A DNA stretch of 64,000 bases from Aestuariivivens marinum (GCF_022662175.1 NZ_JAKMCR010000001.1:186001-250000); one strand, 5' to 3'; shown: positions 24,709 to 35,009, counted from the first letter of the stretch. The notes: generated by a model from the sequence alone, not told the origin. Program-made: numbers and translations.

Positions 24709-25881
24709 TCAACCCAAAGCCTGCTCCAAATCGGCAATAATATCGTCAACATGTTCCAGTCCGACTGAAACACGAACCAAGCCATCGGTAATACTTACCT
24801 CTAGTCTATCTTCCTCAGACAATTTACTGTGGGTGGTACTTGCTGGGTGCGTAACTATGGTTCGGGTATCTCCTAAGTTGGCCGATAATGAACATAGTTT
24901 TATCGCATCTAAAAATTGGCGTCCAGCTTCTATACCTCCTTTCACTTCAAAAGAGACAATATTACCCCCTTGTTTCATTTGCTTTTTTGCGACTTCGTAT
25001 TGTGGATGCGATTTTAAAAACGGATACTTTACCCAACTTACTTTTGAATGATTTTCCAAAAACTCAGCTACTTTTAAAGCATTCTCACAATGCCTATCAA
25101 CCCTCACGGGGAGTGTTTCCAAACTTTTGGATAGTGTCCAGGCATTAAACGGCGATAAGGCAGGGCCCGTATTTCTGGCAAATAAGTAAATCTCACGGAT
25201 TAAATCAGCGTTACCCACAGTAACACCTCCCAATACGCGTCCTTGGCCATCCATGAGTTTAGTCGCGCTGTGGATCACCAAATGCGCTCCATGTTTTATG
25301 GGTTGTTGCAAATACGGCGTTGCAAAACAGTTGTCTATTATTAAAATAAGATTATGCTTTTTAGCAATATTTCCCAATAGATCCAAATCTATAATATCAA
25401 CCGCAGGATTGGTTGGTGATTCAGCATATAAAATCTTAGTCTTAGGTGTTATGCATCCTTCAATTGTTTCTGGCTTGGTAACATCGAAATAAGTAGTTTC
25501 TATTTGCCATTTAGGCAAGTACTTTGTAAACAAGGTATGCGTTGAACCAAACACCGAACGCGCCGATACAATATGGTCATCACTCTCCAATAAAGCCGCA
25601 AAAGTGGAAAAAATGGCCGCCATACCCGTAGCAAAGGCATAACCACTTTCAGCCCCTTCCATCTGACACACTTTTTCTACAAACTCGGTGGTATTGGGGT
25701 TGGTGAAACGGCTATAAATGTTACGTTCTTTTTCCTCGGTAAATGAGGCCCGCATATCTTCTGCGTCCTCAAATATAAAACTCGACGTTAGGTATAACGG
25801 ACTCGTATGTTCTAAAAATTCAGTTCGCTCTAATTGAGTACGGATAGCTTCAGTTTCAAACCTGTTACTCTTCTTGTTCAT
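24709..25881 (-). CDS. metZ: Trans-sulfuration PLP enzyme, O-succinylhomoserine sulfhydrylase-like (MetZ)
   Basis: Cys/Met-metabolism PLP enzyme of 390 residues. It has GYAFATGMAAIFS near 80 (PLP phosphate contacts), the PLP aspartate in LIIDNCFATP near 180, the Schiff-base lysine in HSATKLMDGQGRVLGG near 205 and the late VRVSVGLEHVDDII. It makes homocysteine from an acyl-homoserine and sulfide, or acts as cystathionine gamma-synthase/lyase. In an operon with MetX, O-acetylhomoserine would be the substrate. It is the last gene of the second SAM-riboswitch operon and a paralogue of the metY gene at its head; the exact reaction cannot be settled by eye. Confidence 0.8.
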   Translation of the reverse strand: MNKKSNRFETEAIRTQLERTEFLEHTSPLYLTSSFIFEDAEDMRASFTEEKERNIYSRFTNPNTTEFVEKVCQMEGAESGYAFATGMAAIFSTFAALLESDDHIVSARSVFGSTHTLFTKYLPKWQIETTYFDVTKPETIEGCITPKTKILYAESPTNPAVDIIDLDLLGNIAKKHNLILIIDNCFATPYLQQPIKHGAHLVIHSATKLMDGQGRVLGGVTVGNADLIREIYLFARNTGPALSPFNAWTLSKSLETLPVRVDRHCENALKVAEFLENHSKVSWVKYPFLKSHPQYEVAKKQMKQGGNIVSFEVKGGIEAGRQFLDAIKLCSLSANLGDTRTIVTHPASTTHSKLSEEDRLEVSITDGLVRVSVGLEHVDDIIADLEQALG

Positions 25882-25897
25882 TTTATCCTATTTAATT

Positions 25898-25924
25898 AGG
25901 TTTCGACTCCTCTCAACCTGATAT
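25898..25924. repeat. Interspersed intergenic element, family B copy 2
   Basis: AGGTTTCGACTCC, then TCTCAACCTGATAT: arms AGGTT/AACCT around a TCGACTCC core. It lies between the metZ-like gene and the fusion gene, and is related to the copies at 10794 and 39851. Confidence 0.45.
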
Positions 25925-25929
25925 TAATT

Positions 25930-28900
25930 TTAATTGATATGTTTGGACAGCCTTAAAATATCACCAAAAACACCTCGTGCTGTTACTTCGGCCCCAGCTC
26001 CGGCTCCTTGGATAACAATAGGTTGCTCGCCATAACTTTCGGTAAATATTTCAAAAATAGCATCACTTCCTTTTACATGACCTAAGGTACTATCTTCTGG
26101 AATAGAAACTAATTTTACTTCCAAATTACCTTTATCCTGGGACAAATCTCCTGACAAATCACCTACATAACGCAATACATGCCCAGGTTTTTGGGCGCTC
26201 TTTATCTTCTGAAATGTATCATCCAAAACATCCAACTGTCCTAAAAATTCCGTTACCGAAATATTTTGATAGACTTCAGGAATTAAATTTTGCACTGAAA
26301 CATCTTCAAACTCGTTTTGCAGATCCAATTCTCTGGCCAAAATCAATAGTTTTCTAGCGACATCGTTTCCTGAAAAATCCTCGCGAGGGTCCGGCTCTGT
26401 AAATCCTTTATCGATCGTCTCTTGAACAATAACACTAAAAGGTTTGTCCTCTACAGAAAAGTTATTAAAAAGATAACTCAAAGTCCCTGAAAACACGCCT
26501 CGTATTCTAGTAATATTTTCCCCAGATTCGTGCAACAATTTAATAGTGTCAATTAATGGTAAACCAGCACCAACAGTGGTCTCGTACAAGTACTGTTTGT
26601 TATGGCTCTTTAATTGAACTCGCAAATAATTGTAAAAACCATAAGAAATGGTATTAGCTATTTTATTGGACGATACCAAATCAAAACCAGCGTCCACAAA
26701 AGATGTATAGTTATTATGAAACTCTGGACTTGCTGTATTATCTACTGCAATCAAGTTTTCTAAATGGTGTGCTTTTGCAAATGCGATAACATCTTCAACC
26801 CGACTTTCTTGAGACGTAGATTGAATGTTTTCACTCCAATTAACACCGACTCCATTCTTGTTTAGCAACAACTTTTTAGAATTGGCAATAGCAAACACAT
26901 TTAAGTTGATACCCTTACGTTTTTCAATCTCCCCTTTCGATTTTAATATCTGATTGATAAGGGCACCTCCTACACCTCCATGGCCAAATATGGCAATATT
27001 TACCTTTTTTGAAATACCGAAAATCTCACCATGAATTACATTTAATGCTTTGTGCAACTGACCCTTACGCACTACCAAACTCACATTTTTGCCCGTTACA
27101 GTATTATTAAACAATAAAGGTGTGATTTGGTTTTTAATCAGGGCGTTGAATGGTTTGTGGAATGAACTCAATTCTATTCCCACAATAGAAATGACCGACA
27201 CATCATCTACCACATCTATCTTATTCACATCCTGCGAATAGAAATCTTTTTCGAACTCATGTTCCAAGGCAATAACAGCCTGAGTAGCTTTATCGGCATC
27301 TATAATTAAACCGATTCCTCTTTCTGAAGATCCTTGTGAAATGATGCTTACACTAATATCCTTATTGGCCAAGGCTCCAAAAATACGGGCATCCACACCA
27401 CTTTTTCCTAATAACCCTCTACCTTCCAAATTCAGTAAGGCAACATTGTCTAAAACCGATAACGACGTTACTTCCTTAGAACTCGGTTTAGCTGTAATTA
27501 AAGTACCCTCGTCGTCTTCATTAAAGGTATTTAATATGCGTAGGTTTATATTTTTTTCAACTAACGGAATAATGGTCTTGGCATGCAATACATTGGCTCC
27601 AAAATTAGCCAACTCGTTAGCTTCACTAAACGACAGTTCCTTAATTTTTCTAGCATCTTCAACCAAATCGGGGTTGGCCGTATAAATACCATTAACATGG
27701 GTGTAGTTTTGTAATTCTTCAGCATCCAAATAATTGGCCAACAAGGCCGCAGTATAGTTGCTACCATTCCTTCCTAAGGTGGTCGTTTCATTCTTCAAGT
27801 TAGATGCTATAAACCCTGTTACAATGTTAATCGTATCGCCATTGTTTTGTTTAAAATACTGCTTGATGTTGTCCTTTGAAGGTTGCGAAATGGGTTGCGC
27901 ATTACCAAATACATCATTCGTTTTAATCAACTGTCTCGAGTCTGTTGCCTTGGCTTTAATATTTCGTTGGTTCAGCAAAGCTGAAATCATTTTAACAGAC
28001 AACAGTTCCCCTTGTGCCAAAATTTCATCTTTGGTTTTTTTACTGTAATCCCTTAGTAAACTAACCCCCTCGAACAACTTATCTAAAATGGAGAATTCCT
28101 CTGAAAAATTTATCGATGGTAACGGTTCTATCTGATACGTTTTAAAGATTTCCAATGATGATTTGTAATCTTCACCTTTAAGGGCTTCATCTAAAATAGT
28201 TTCGAGTTCATCAGTAGCATTGCCCCGCGCAGAGACCACAACGGTAATGCGCTCTCCTACTTTAATTTTATTTTCGATAATGGAAAGGACTTTCTCCAAC
28301 CCTTTGCCATTGGCCAAGGACTTTCCTCCAAACTTTAGTACTTTCATTCTTTTCTTTTTAGAATTTGGCACAAATATGCCTTCTATAATTTTTTCCAATT
28401 GCTCATATTCCATCAAAAAAGCATCGTGCCCATGTACTGAATGGATTTCATTATATGTTACATTTGCATGTGTTACCGCCAGTTGTTTATGGGTTTGCCT
28501 GTTTTCTTCAGCCGTAAAAAACAAATCGGAATCTACTCCAATAATATGTATGTTTGCTTCAATAAGTTCCAACACGTTAAAATCGGCTTTACGGTCTTTG
28601 GTTACATCAATGGTTTTTAGTAACTGGTTCATCAATTTATAAGCAGATAGCTGAAAGCGTTCCTGTAATTTTTTACCATGGTGCAACAGCCAACTCTCTA
28701 CATTAAAAATTTCCAAATCTTCATTTTTAGACCGTTGAAAACGTTCCTTAAACGATTCTGGAGTACGATAACACAACATGGCATGCATGCGAGCGTCGTG
28801 TACCGGATTTTTAGAATTCAACAGAAACTGCTCCTGAATCTGACAATTTGCAATGAGCCAATCTGTTGATTTCCAATCGGTGGCCACAGGAATCAAATTT

Positions 28901-29331
28901 TCAGTAAAATTAGGCTTTAATACCGCCATTTCCCAAGCAATACCGCCTCCCAAGGATCCTCCTATTATGGCAAAAAGTTTCCCCGTATTGAGTCGTTCCA
29001 ATCCTATTAAAAAGAGACTGGCGACGTCGCGGGCCACAAAATCCTTGTAATTATCAATGACAAAACCATCATATCCATTCCCAGGAATGTTAAAGGCTAA
29101 AACCGTATATAATTTGGTATCGATCACTTTATCGTTACCAATTAAGTCTTTCCACCAACCATCTTCCCCTGCCACATTACTATTTCCAGTAAGCGCATGA
29201 TTAACCAATACTATAGGAGCCTCACCTAAAACTTGTCCGAATAACTGATAACTTAACTTTATTTCAGGAATGTGTACTTTACTTTCTGTGATAAAGTCAT
29301 TAATAATGATATGTTGCAATTCTTGATTCAC
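25930..29331 (-). CDS. Fusion of homoserine acetyltransferase (MetX-like) with aspartate kinase-homoserine dehydrogenase (ThrA)
   Basis: 1133 residues joining three enzymes from aspartate to O-acylhomoserine. Residues 1-320 are an alpha/beta hydrolase of MetX type with all three catalytic residues: Ser126 in GGSLGGG, Asp269 in VDSDLFF and His302 in GHDAFLME. A basic linker (NSKKKR) leads to aspartate kinase from residue 329 (MKVLKFGGKSLANG), ACT regions at about 620-790, and homoserine dehydrogenase from about 790 with IAIFGHGGVGGALI. The start is GTG, overlapping the metY stop as TAGTG. An internal ATG at residue 329 could also give a free ThrA. The reactions are well known; the fusion order and riboswitch control make a self-contained supply of activated homoserine. 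Confidence 0.9.
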   Translation of the reverse strand: MNQELQHIIINDFITESKVHIPEIKLSYQLFGQVLGEAPIVLVNHALTGNSNVAGEDGWWKDLIGNDKVIDTKLYTVLAFNIPGNGYDGFVIDNYKDFVARDVASLFLIGLERLNTGKLFAIIGGSLGGGIAWEMAVLKPNFTENLIPVATDWKSTDWLIANCQIQEQFLLNSKNPVHDARMHAMLCYRTPESFKERFQRSKNEDLEIFNVESWLLHHGKKLQERFQLSAYKLMNQLLKTIDVTKDRKADFNVLELIEANIHIIGVDSDLFFTAEENRQTHKQLAVTHANVTYNEIHSVHGHDAFLMEYEQLEKIIEGIFVPNSKKKRMKVLKFGGKSLANGKGLEKVLSIIENKIKVGERITVVVSARGNATDELETILDEALKGEDYKSSLEIFKTYQIEPLPSINFSEEFSILDKLFEGVSLLRDYSKKTKDEILAQGELLSVKMISALLNQRNIKAKATDSRQLIKTNDVFGNAQPISQPSKDNIKQYFKQNNGDTINIVTGFIASNLKNETTTLGRNGSNYTAALLANYLDAEELQNYTHVNGIYTANPDLVEDARKIKELSFSEANELANFGANVLHAKTIIPLVEKNINLRILNTFNEDDEGTLITAKPSSKEVTSLSVLDNVALLNLEGRGLLGKSGVDARIFGALANKDISVSIISQGSSERGIGLIIDADKATQAVIALEHEFEKDFYSQDVNKIDVVDDVSVISIVGIELSSFHKPFNALIKNQITPLLFNNTVTGKNVSLVVRKGQLHKALNVIHGEIFGISKKVNIAIFGHGGVGGALINQILKSKGEIEKRKGINLNVFAIANSKKLLLNKNGVGVNWSENIQSTSQESRVEDVIAFAKAHHLENLIAVDNTASPEFHNNYTSFVDAGFDLVSSNKIANTISYGFYNYLRVQLKSHNKQYLYETTVGAGLPLIDTIKLLHESGENITRIRGVFSGTLSYLFNNFSVEDKPFSVIVQETIDKGFTEPDPREDFSGNDVARKLLILARELDLQNEFEDVSVQNLIPEVYQNISVTEFLGQLDVLDDTFQKIKSAQKPGHVLRYVGDLSGDLSQDKGNLEVKLVSIPEDSTLGHVKGSDAIFEIFTESYGEQPIVIQGAGAGAEVTARGVFGDILRLSKHIN

Positions 29332-30608
29332 TATTTTATTTTTTCAAAAGCCTGCTTTAAATCCGCTTTTAAATCTTCTACATCCTCAATACCCACTGAT
29401 AGCCTTATTAAATCGGCTGAAACACCAGCTGATATCTGTTCTACTTCGGATAACTGTTGATGCGTGGTACTTGCTGGATGAATAATTAGTGATTTAGTAT
29501 CTCCTATATTCGCTAATAAAGAAAACAATTTAGTTTCATCTGCAATGGTCTTAGCGGCATCAAAACCTCTTTTGGCACCAAAGGTTATAATACCACTTTG
29601 CCCTTTAGGTAAATACTTGTTGGCTAAAGCTTTATATTTACTACTTTCCAAACCAGGATAATTCACCCAAGCCACTTCATCTTGCTCCTCCAACCATTCT
29701 GCCAATACCAAAGCATTTTCACTATGCTGTTTAATTCTAACAGGCAGAGTTTCTAATCCTTGAAGGATATTAAAGGCATTGGTTGGGCTTAAAGCTCCTC
29801 CAAAATCACGTAAGCCTTCTAAAATAAGTTTAAAGGTATACGAGGCTGCACCCAATGTCTCATAATATTTTAATCCATGATACCCTGCTGAAGGTTCAGT
29901 AAATTCAGGAAATTTGCCATTAGACCAGTCGAACGTTCCAGCATCGATAATTGCACCACCTATAGAGGTTCCTTGGCCGCCAATGTACTTGGTTAAGGAA
30001 TGAATAACAATATTAGCTCCATGCTCTATTGGGTTTAGCAAAACTGGTGTTGCTACCGTATTGTCTACAATAAATGGCACCCCTGCTGCTTTGGAGTGTT
30101 CAGCTATCGCTTCCAAATCCAACACATCTAATTTAGGGTTTCCCAATGATTCTACAAAAAATGCTCTGGTATTGTCCTGTACCGCTTTTGCAAAATTTTC
30201 GGGATTCGAAGCGTCCACAAAGGTAGTGGTAATACCCAATCTAGGTAAGGTGACATTCAATAGGTTATACGTTCCACCATACAAACTACTTGAAGCTACA
30301 ATATGATCTCCAGCTCGTAAAAGAGTTAACAACCCTGTAGAAATAGCCGATGTTCCAGATGCAAAAACAACTGCTCCAATCCCTCCCTCAACAGCAGCAA
30401 GTCGCTCTTGTAAAATTTGGTTAGTTGGATTATTTAAACGGGTATAAATAAAACCTAATTCCTTAAGTGAAAATAAATTGGCAGCATGTTCAGAATCCCT
30501 AAATACATAAGATGTTGTTTGGTAAATTGGGATTGCTCTAGTGCCAGCATGCTGGGTTACATCATGTCCTGCATGTAATGCGTTTGTTGTTAGACTGTGT
30601 GTACTCAT
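29331..30608 (-). CDS. metY: O-acetylhomoserine aminocarboxypropyltransferase (sulfhydrylase)
   Basis: PLP enzyme that forms homocysteine directly from O-acetylhomoserine and sulfide. At 425 residues it has the longer MetY size, with the N-terminal TNALHAGHDV, VFASGTSAISTGLL near 80, the PLP aspartate in FIVDNTVATP, the Schiff-base lysine in HSLTKYIGGQG near 205 and the MetY-type insertion FPEFTEPSAGYHGLKY near 235. It is the first gene after the SAM-I riboswitch and overlaps the fusion gene by one base. Sulfide would come from the sulfite reductase operon about 8 kb away. Confidence 0.93.
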   Translation of the reverse strand: MSTHSLTTNALHAGHDVTQHAGTRAIPIYQTTSYVFRDSEHAANLFSLKELGFIYTRLNNPTNQILQERLAAVEGGIGAVVFASGTSAISTGLLTLLRAGDHIVASSSLYGGTYNLLNVTLPRLGITTTFVDASNPENFAKAVQDNTRAFFVESLGNPKLDVLDLEAIAEHSKAAGVPFIVDNTVATPVLLNPIEHGANIVIHSLTKYIGGQGTSIGGAIIDAGTFDWSNGKFPEFTEPSAGYHGLKYYETLGAASYTFKLILEGLRDFGGALSPTNAFNILQGLETLPVRIKQHSENALVLAEWLEEQDEVAWVNYPGLESSKYKALANKYLPKGQSGIITFGAKRGFDAAKTIADETKLFSLLANIGDTKSLIIHPASTTHQQLSEVEQISAGVSADLIRLSVGIEDVEDLKADLKQAFEKIK

Positions 30609-30771
30609 TTTTCTAATTTTTTTTATTAATAATTAATTAAAAAGTCAAATGCACCTATAAGGTGTACTTCATAGAAAAATGTTAAAAAGAAATTACAATA
30701 ATTACCGGAAGTAATTTTGATGGTTATCTATCCCGCTGGACCCAAAACAACACTTATACTAAGCTAAGTGC

Positions 30772-30871
30772 AACGTTAGGGACAGGGTAGAATTTAGCAC
30801 CTTCTTTAATAGAATTAAAGGGTTGCTAAGGTTTCATAGGGTCTAATCCCTCCACCTTTCTTGATAACATT
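30772..30871 (-). promoter_or_regulatory. SAM-I riboswitch upstream of the metY operon
   Basis: The minus strand shows the same core as the metH riboswitch: P1 AATGTTA (30865-30871) pairing with TAACGTT (30772-30778, one G-U). Then follow TCAAGAAAGGTGGAGGGA, GACCCTATGAAACC, TAGCAACC and GGTGCTAAATTCTACC. Candidate expression-platform hairpins follow downstream: CACTTA/TAAGTG (30751-30770), AATTAC/GTAATT (30700-30716) and CACCT/AGGTG (30652-30664), the last followed by a run of T. It controls metY, the MetX-ThrA fusion and the metZ-like gene. Confidence 0.93.
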
Positions 30872-30899
30872 TCAATAAGTTTTTTGAACTTTGTGAATG

Positions 30900-30931
30900 C
30901 AAATATTCAGTTAGAATAATTTAATATCCAA
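30900..30931 (-). promoter_or_regulatory. Promoter of the metY riboswitch transcript
   Basis: TTG at 30929-30931, 21 bases, then AATATTTG at 30900-30907, which differs from TAnnTTTG only in its first base. Transcription would begin about 20 bases before the riboswitch P1 stem. Confidence 0.5.
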
Positions 30932-30959
30932 ATTTTTCATAAAGAAATTCATGAAAAAA

Positions 30960-32510
30960 TTACTTTTTCTCTTGGTTCTTTAAAAATTTGTTGTGAATCA
31001 CATCTGCAATGGGCTGATTGTTTATTTTAGATTCCAACCAGGAAATGATGTCCAAATATAAAAAAGGCCGCTTTTGATAAGGGTCATTCTCAAAGACCTT
31101 TAATTTTTTATGAAGTTTGATAAATTCGCCTTTGACCTCATGTGGGTAAATATCGCCTAAACCTCTTAAGAACTTAATGATTTCCTTCTGTACTTCATAC
31201 AGGTCCTCCATCTTAATAAGAAACTTATAAGTACTACGTATCAATACATCTAAATTATAGTCCAAGCCCGCCTCATAATGTGCCACCAAATTTAAAATTC
31301 GAGAAAAACACAGTAAATCCTCACGCATTTGCAACGATTTGTTACTTATGATTTTGTCTAAAAACAAAATACATTTTTTAGTATCACCCGCTCCAAAATA
31401 CATACTCGCTATTTTGTAATAGAATACCATAATATGATGCTCATCTATTCTATCCCTGTAGTTTTGAAGCTCTTTTAAAACCTCTTCAATAAGTGGTAAA
31501 CCTTCCTCAAAACTACCTTCTATGAAATGTAAATTAAATTTGTTGTTGTAAACATACAAAAAGGCTAGGCCTTCATTATTATCATCTAGCGGAAACCATT
31601 TTTCCTTAGTTACCGCTTCTAATTGTGTTAATGTATTTTTAAACTTTTCATATTGCCTCAAGTAGAACAAGGCTTCCAATAAATAATGATTGCCCCTTAA
31701 AAAAAATACAGGATTAAGAACAATCATATCCTTGTTTTCATAGAATAGATCCACCCATTTAGAGGCGTATTTATAACAAGACAAAAAATCGACAGTTAAA
31801 AAACTGTACCATAAATAGGATTTGTAAAGCCATAATTTTTCACGAAATCCTAACTCATTGATATCATATTTGGGCAATCGGTTATTAAAGTACTTGGTTA
31901 TAACTTGTTGTTCTTTATCATTCTTTACATACCCTGTTTTTAAAAATATGCCATATAACTGCAACGACAGATTAGACAGTTTACTTGCTAAAACATTTTG
32001 CAGACTGAGTTCCTTGGCCTGTATGGTCAACTCATCGGCACGATTGCTAATACTTCGGGTAATGTATTGAGACTCTATAACCTTTTCCAGTTCCACAATT
32101 TCGTAGGCTACATTTTTTTCTTCATGAGCTATGGCCATAGTTTTTGCTTTGTCAAGTATTTTTAAACTTTGCTTGTATAGGCCCTTATGGTATAATATGG
32201 TCGCAAAATCGAGTTGTTCCCTAATTTGAATTCGAATGTTTTGATGTGAGGGGTTCAATCTAAGACTTATCAATATTTGTTTATAAAGGTGAGCCTTTAA
32301 ATTTGATAACTGTTGCTTCTTAACTATACCTTTTTTAAGAATTACCGATTCATCATACACAGAAAGTTTATCTAAGATATTGAAAAGGGTTAAAAATTTT
32401 GAATCTTCATTTACCCCCAATCTACCCACATAAAGCTTAAATTGTCTTTTTTCAGACTTAGACAACGACTTTACTAATACAAACAAATTATCTTTTTGCT
32501 CTCTTGTCAT
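30960..32510 (-). CDS. Uncharacterised helical (TPR-like) cytoplasmic protein
   Basis: 516 residues, without signal peptide or membrane segment. The N-terminal part (KSLSKSEKRQFKLYV) and the rest are rich in alternating helix-like stretches with Leu, Tyr and Lys, for instance KGLYKQSLKILDKAKTMA and AGDTKKCILFLDKIISNK, reminiscent of degenerate tetratricopeptide repeats. I recognise no catalytic motif. Similar long helical proteins are widespread and uncharacterised in flavobacteria. It is divergent from leuA, with 148 bases between the starts, and may be unrelated to leucine synthesis. Confidence 0.75.
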   Translation of the reverse strand: MTREQKDNLFVLVKSLSKSEKRQFKLYVGRLGVNEDSKFLTLFNILDKLSVYDESVILKKGIVKKQQLSNLKAHLYKQILISLRLNPSHQNIRIQIREQLDFATILYHKGLYKQSLKILDKAKTMAIAHEEKNVAYEIVELEKVIESQYITRSISNRADELTIQAKELSLQNVLASKLSNLSLQLYGIFLKTGYVKNDKEQQVITKYFNNRLPKYDINELGFREKLWLYKSYLWYSFLTVDFLSCYKYASKWVDLFYENKDMIVLNPVFFLRGNHYLLEALFYLRQYEKFKNTLTQLEAVTKEKWFPLDDNNEGLAFLYVYNNKFNLHFIEGSFEEGLPLIEEVLKELQNYRDRIDEHHIMVFYYKIASMYFGAGDTKKCILFLDKIISNKSLQMREDLLCFSRILNLVAHYEAGLDYNLDVLIRSTYKFLIKMEDLYEVQKEIIKFLRGLGDIYPHEVKGEFIKLHKKLKVFENDPYQKRPFLYLDIISWLESKINNQPIADVIHNKFLKNQEKK

Positions 32511-32658
32511 AGTTGCAAAAACAATATTAAATAATTGATTTACAGTTTTTTAAATACATCGTTATTGATTTAAACATCGTAATAACGAGACGTTGAATTC
32601 TGTTTTTACGAAACCAAAATATACATTCGTACTACAATAAGAAAATATATTTGAATAA

Positions 32659-33834
32659 ATGTCTAATAATAGAGTCCAAATTTTTGATACAACGTTAAGA
32701 GATGGTGAACAAGTTCCTGGTTGCAAATTAAATACTGAACAAAAATTAGTTATAGCCGAACAACTGGATAACTTGGGGGTAGATATTATAGAAGCTGGTT
32801 TTCCGGTATCAAGTCCTGGTGACTTTAAATCGGTTGAAGCCATTTCTAAAATTGTAAAAAACGCTACTGTTTGTGGTTTAACTCGCTCGGTTGAAAATGA
32901 TATAAAAGTTGCAGCCGAAGCTTTAAAACATGCCAAAAAGGCTAGAATTCATACTGGCATTGGCACTTCCGATTCACATATTCAACATAAATTTAAGTCT
33001 AATCGTGAAACGATCATAGAGCGTGCCGTAAAAGCGGTAAGCTATGCCAAATCGTTTGTTGAAGATGTTGAATTTTATGCAGAGGATGCCGGTAGAACAG
33101 ACAACGATTATTTGGCTAGGGTTTGTGAAGAAGTGATTAAAGCCGGAGCGACGGTTTTAAATATACCAGATACAACTGGGTATTGCTTACCCCATGAGTA
33201 TGGTGCAAAAATTAAATATCTCAAGGAAAATGTGAAAGGTATTGATAAAGCTATTTTATCCTGCCATTGCCACAACGATCTTGGATTGGCAACAGCCAAT
33301 TCTATTGAGGGTGTAATTAATGGGGCACGACAAATTGAATGTACTATTAATGGTATTGGTGAACGTGCTGGAAATACCGCTTTAGAAGAAGTGGTCATGA
33401 TATTAAAACAACATCCCTATTTAAATCTAGATACGGGAATTGAAACCCAAATGCTTTATGGCATTAGTCAGTTGGTATCAGACAGCATGGGTATTTATAC
33501 ACAACCTAATAAAGCTATTGTTGGAGCAAATGCTTTTGCCCATAGTTCTGGAATCCATCAGGACGGTGTGATTAAAAATCGTGAAACTTATGAAATCATA
33601 GACCCTAAAGACGTTGGTGTCACTGAATCTGCTATTGTGCTAACAGCACGAAGCGGTAGGGCGGCATTGGCTTATAGGGCAAAAAATATTGGTTACGAAT
33701 TGACCAAATTACAATTGGATGAAATTTACATGGATTTCCTAAATTTTGCAGATAAAAAGAAAGAGGTAGACGATGACGATATCCATCAAATTATTGAAAA
33801 CAGCAAAGTTTATAAAGAAATTACTTCTGCTTAA
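32659..33834 (+). CDS. leuA: 2-isopropylmalate synthase, short form without regulatory domain
   Basis: Condenses acetyl-CoA with 2-oxoisovalerate in leucine synthesis. The HMGL-type barrel shows [13 protein letters not shown] near residue 10 (metal and catalytic Arg/Asp), [11 protein letters not shown] near 50, [16 protein letters not shown] near 200 (metal HxH) and [14 protein letters not shown] near 230. At 391 residues it ends about 120 residues before the standard LeuA, so the C-terminal leucine-binding domain is missing and feedback inhibition should differ. leuB follows after 10 bases. leuC and leuD are not in the window. A citramalate-synthase-like role is possible but the leuB partner argues against it. 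Confidence 0.9.
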   Translation: MSNNRVQIFDTTLRDGEQVPGCKLNTEQKLVIAEQLDNLGVDIIEAGFPVSSPGDFKSVEAISKIVKNATVCGLTRSVENDIKVAAEALKHAKKARIHTGIGTSDSHIQHKFKSNRETIIERAVKAVSYAKSFVEDVEFYAEDAGRTDNDYLARVCEEVIKAGATVLNIPDTTGYCLPHEYGAKIKYLKENVKGIDKAILSCHCHNDLGLATANSIEGVINGARQIECTINGIGERAGNTALEEVVMILKQHPYLNLDTGIETQMLYGISQLVSDSMGIYTQPNKAIVGANAFAHSSGIHQDGVIKNRETYEIIDPKDVGVTESAIVLTARSGRAALAYRAKNIGYELTKLQLDEIYMDFLNFADKKKEVDDDDIHQIIENSKVYKEITSA

Positions 33835-33844
33835 CTAAAGGCAA

Positions 33845-34963
33845 ATGAAACTAAACATAGCTGTTTTACCGGGCGACGGCATTGGTCCAGAAGTTACTGC
33901 GCAAGCCGTAAAGGTCTTGAAGGCCATAGCTATGGAATTTAATCATGTCTTTACTTTTGAAAAAGCATTGGTGGGCGCTTGCGCCATAGATAAAATGGGG
34001 AGTCCGTTACCCGAAGAAACCATTAGCATTTGCGAAAACGCAGATGCTATTTTATTTGGAGCCATCGGCCATACTAAATATAATAACGATACCTCATCTA
34101 CTATACGCCCCGAACAAGGGCTTTTGGGTCTTAGAAAAACGTTCGATCTTTATTCAAATATTAGGCCCGTAATTGCCTACAACGATTTATTGCACAAATC
34201 GTCACTTCGAATGAAACAAATAAAAGGTACTAATATTTTAATTTATCGAGAGCTTACTGGTGGTATTTATTTTGGAGACAAGAACTTTAACGAAGATGGC
34301 AATGCCGCTTGGGATGTTTGTCATTATACTCGCTTTGAAATTGAACGTATAGCACACAAAGCCTTTAAAGCAGCACTATCTAGAAAACGAAAACTTACCT
34401 TGGTTGACAAAGCCAATGTACTTGCCAGCTCCAAGCTTTGGCGTAAGGTAGTTTTAGAATTAGCAATCCAATATCCAGATGTGGAGTTGAATTGCATTTA
34501 CATTGATAATGCGGCCATGGAGCTTATTATCAACCCTAAACAGTTTGATGTTATTTTAACTGAAAACATGTTTGGTGACATCCTATCGGAAGAAGCTAGT
34601 GTTATTGTAGGATCAATTGGTTTATTGGCGTCGGCATCAAAAGGTGATAAATATGTGATGTTCGAACCCATACATGGAGCTTACACTAAGGCAGCCAATA
34701 AGGGTATTGCCAACCCTATTGCCTCTATTTTGTCGGCAGCTATGTTATTGGATCATTTTGGACTGGATGAAGAAGCAGCACTAGTAAGGACAGCGGTAAA
34801 CAAATCGTTACAATTACAGATTACCACACCCGATCTAAACACCAAATACGACCACATAACAACTACTAAGGTAGGCGATTTTATAGAAGATTTCATTAGC
34901 AACCCTAACGAAACGAATTTAAACTTTACAAACATCCATATAGGACAATCCACTATTATTTAA
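33845..34963 (+). CDS. leuB: 3-isopropylmalate dehydrogenase
   Basis: NAD-dependent oxidative decarboxylation of 3-isopropylmalate to 4-methyl-2-oxopentanoate. Motifs: [17 protein letters not shown] at the N-terminus, [11 protein letters not shown] near 70, SNIRPV near 112, [12 protein letters not shown] near 140 and [19 protein letters not shown] near 245, which includes the metal-binding aspartate. The adenosine-binding stretch is [19 protein letters not shown]. Length 372 is normal. It is the second gene of leuA-leuB and is followed by an intrinsic terminator. Confidence 0.95.
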   Translation: MKLNIAVLPGDGIGPEVTAQAVKVLKAIAMEFNHVFTFEKALVGACAIDKMGSPLPEETISICENADAILFGAIGHTKYNNDTSSTIRPEQGLLGLRKTFDLYSNIRPVIAYNDLLHKSSLRMKQIKGTNILIYRELTGGIYFGDKNFNEDGNAAWDVCHYTRFEIERIAHKAFKAALSRKRKLTLVDKANVLASSKLWRKVVLELAIQYPDVELNCIYIDNAAMELIINPKQFDVILTENMFGDILSEEASVIVGSIGLLASASKGDKYVMFEPIHGAYTKAANKGIANPIASILSAAMLLDHFGLDEEAALVRTAVNKSLQLQITTPDLNTKYDHITTTKVGDFIEDFISNPNETNLNFTNIHIGQSTII

Positions 34964-35009
34964 TTATTTTGAGTTAGTCACCAAAAATTAAAAAAATGGG
35001 ATTTTTGTA

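Noticed and set aside
32562-32936. 124-codon minus-strand frame over the start of leuA
   Set aside because: Antisense to the conserved N-terminus of LeuA; no domain.
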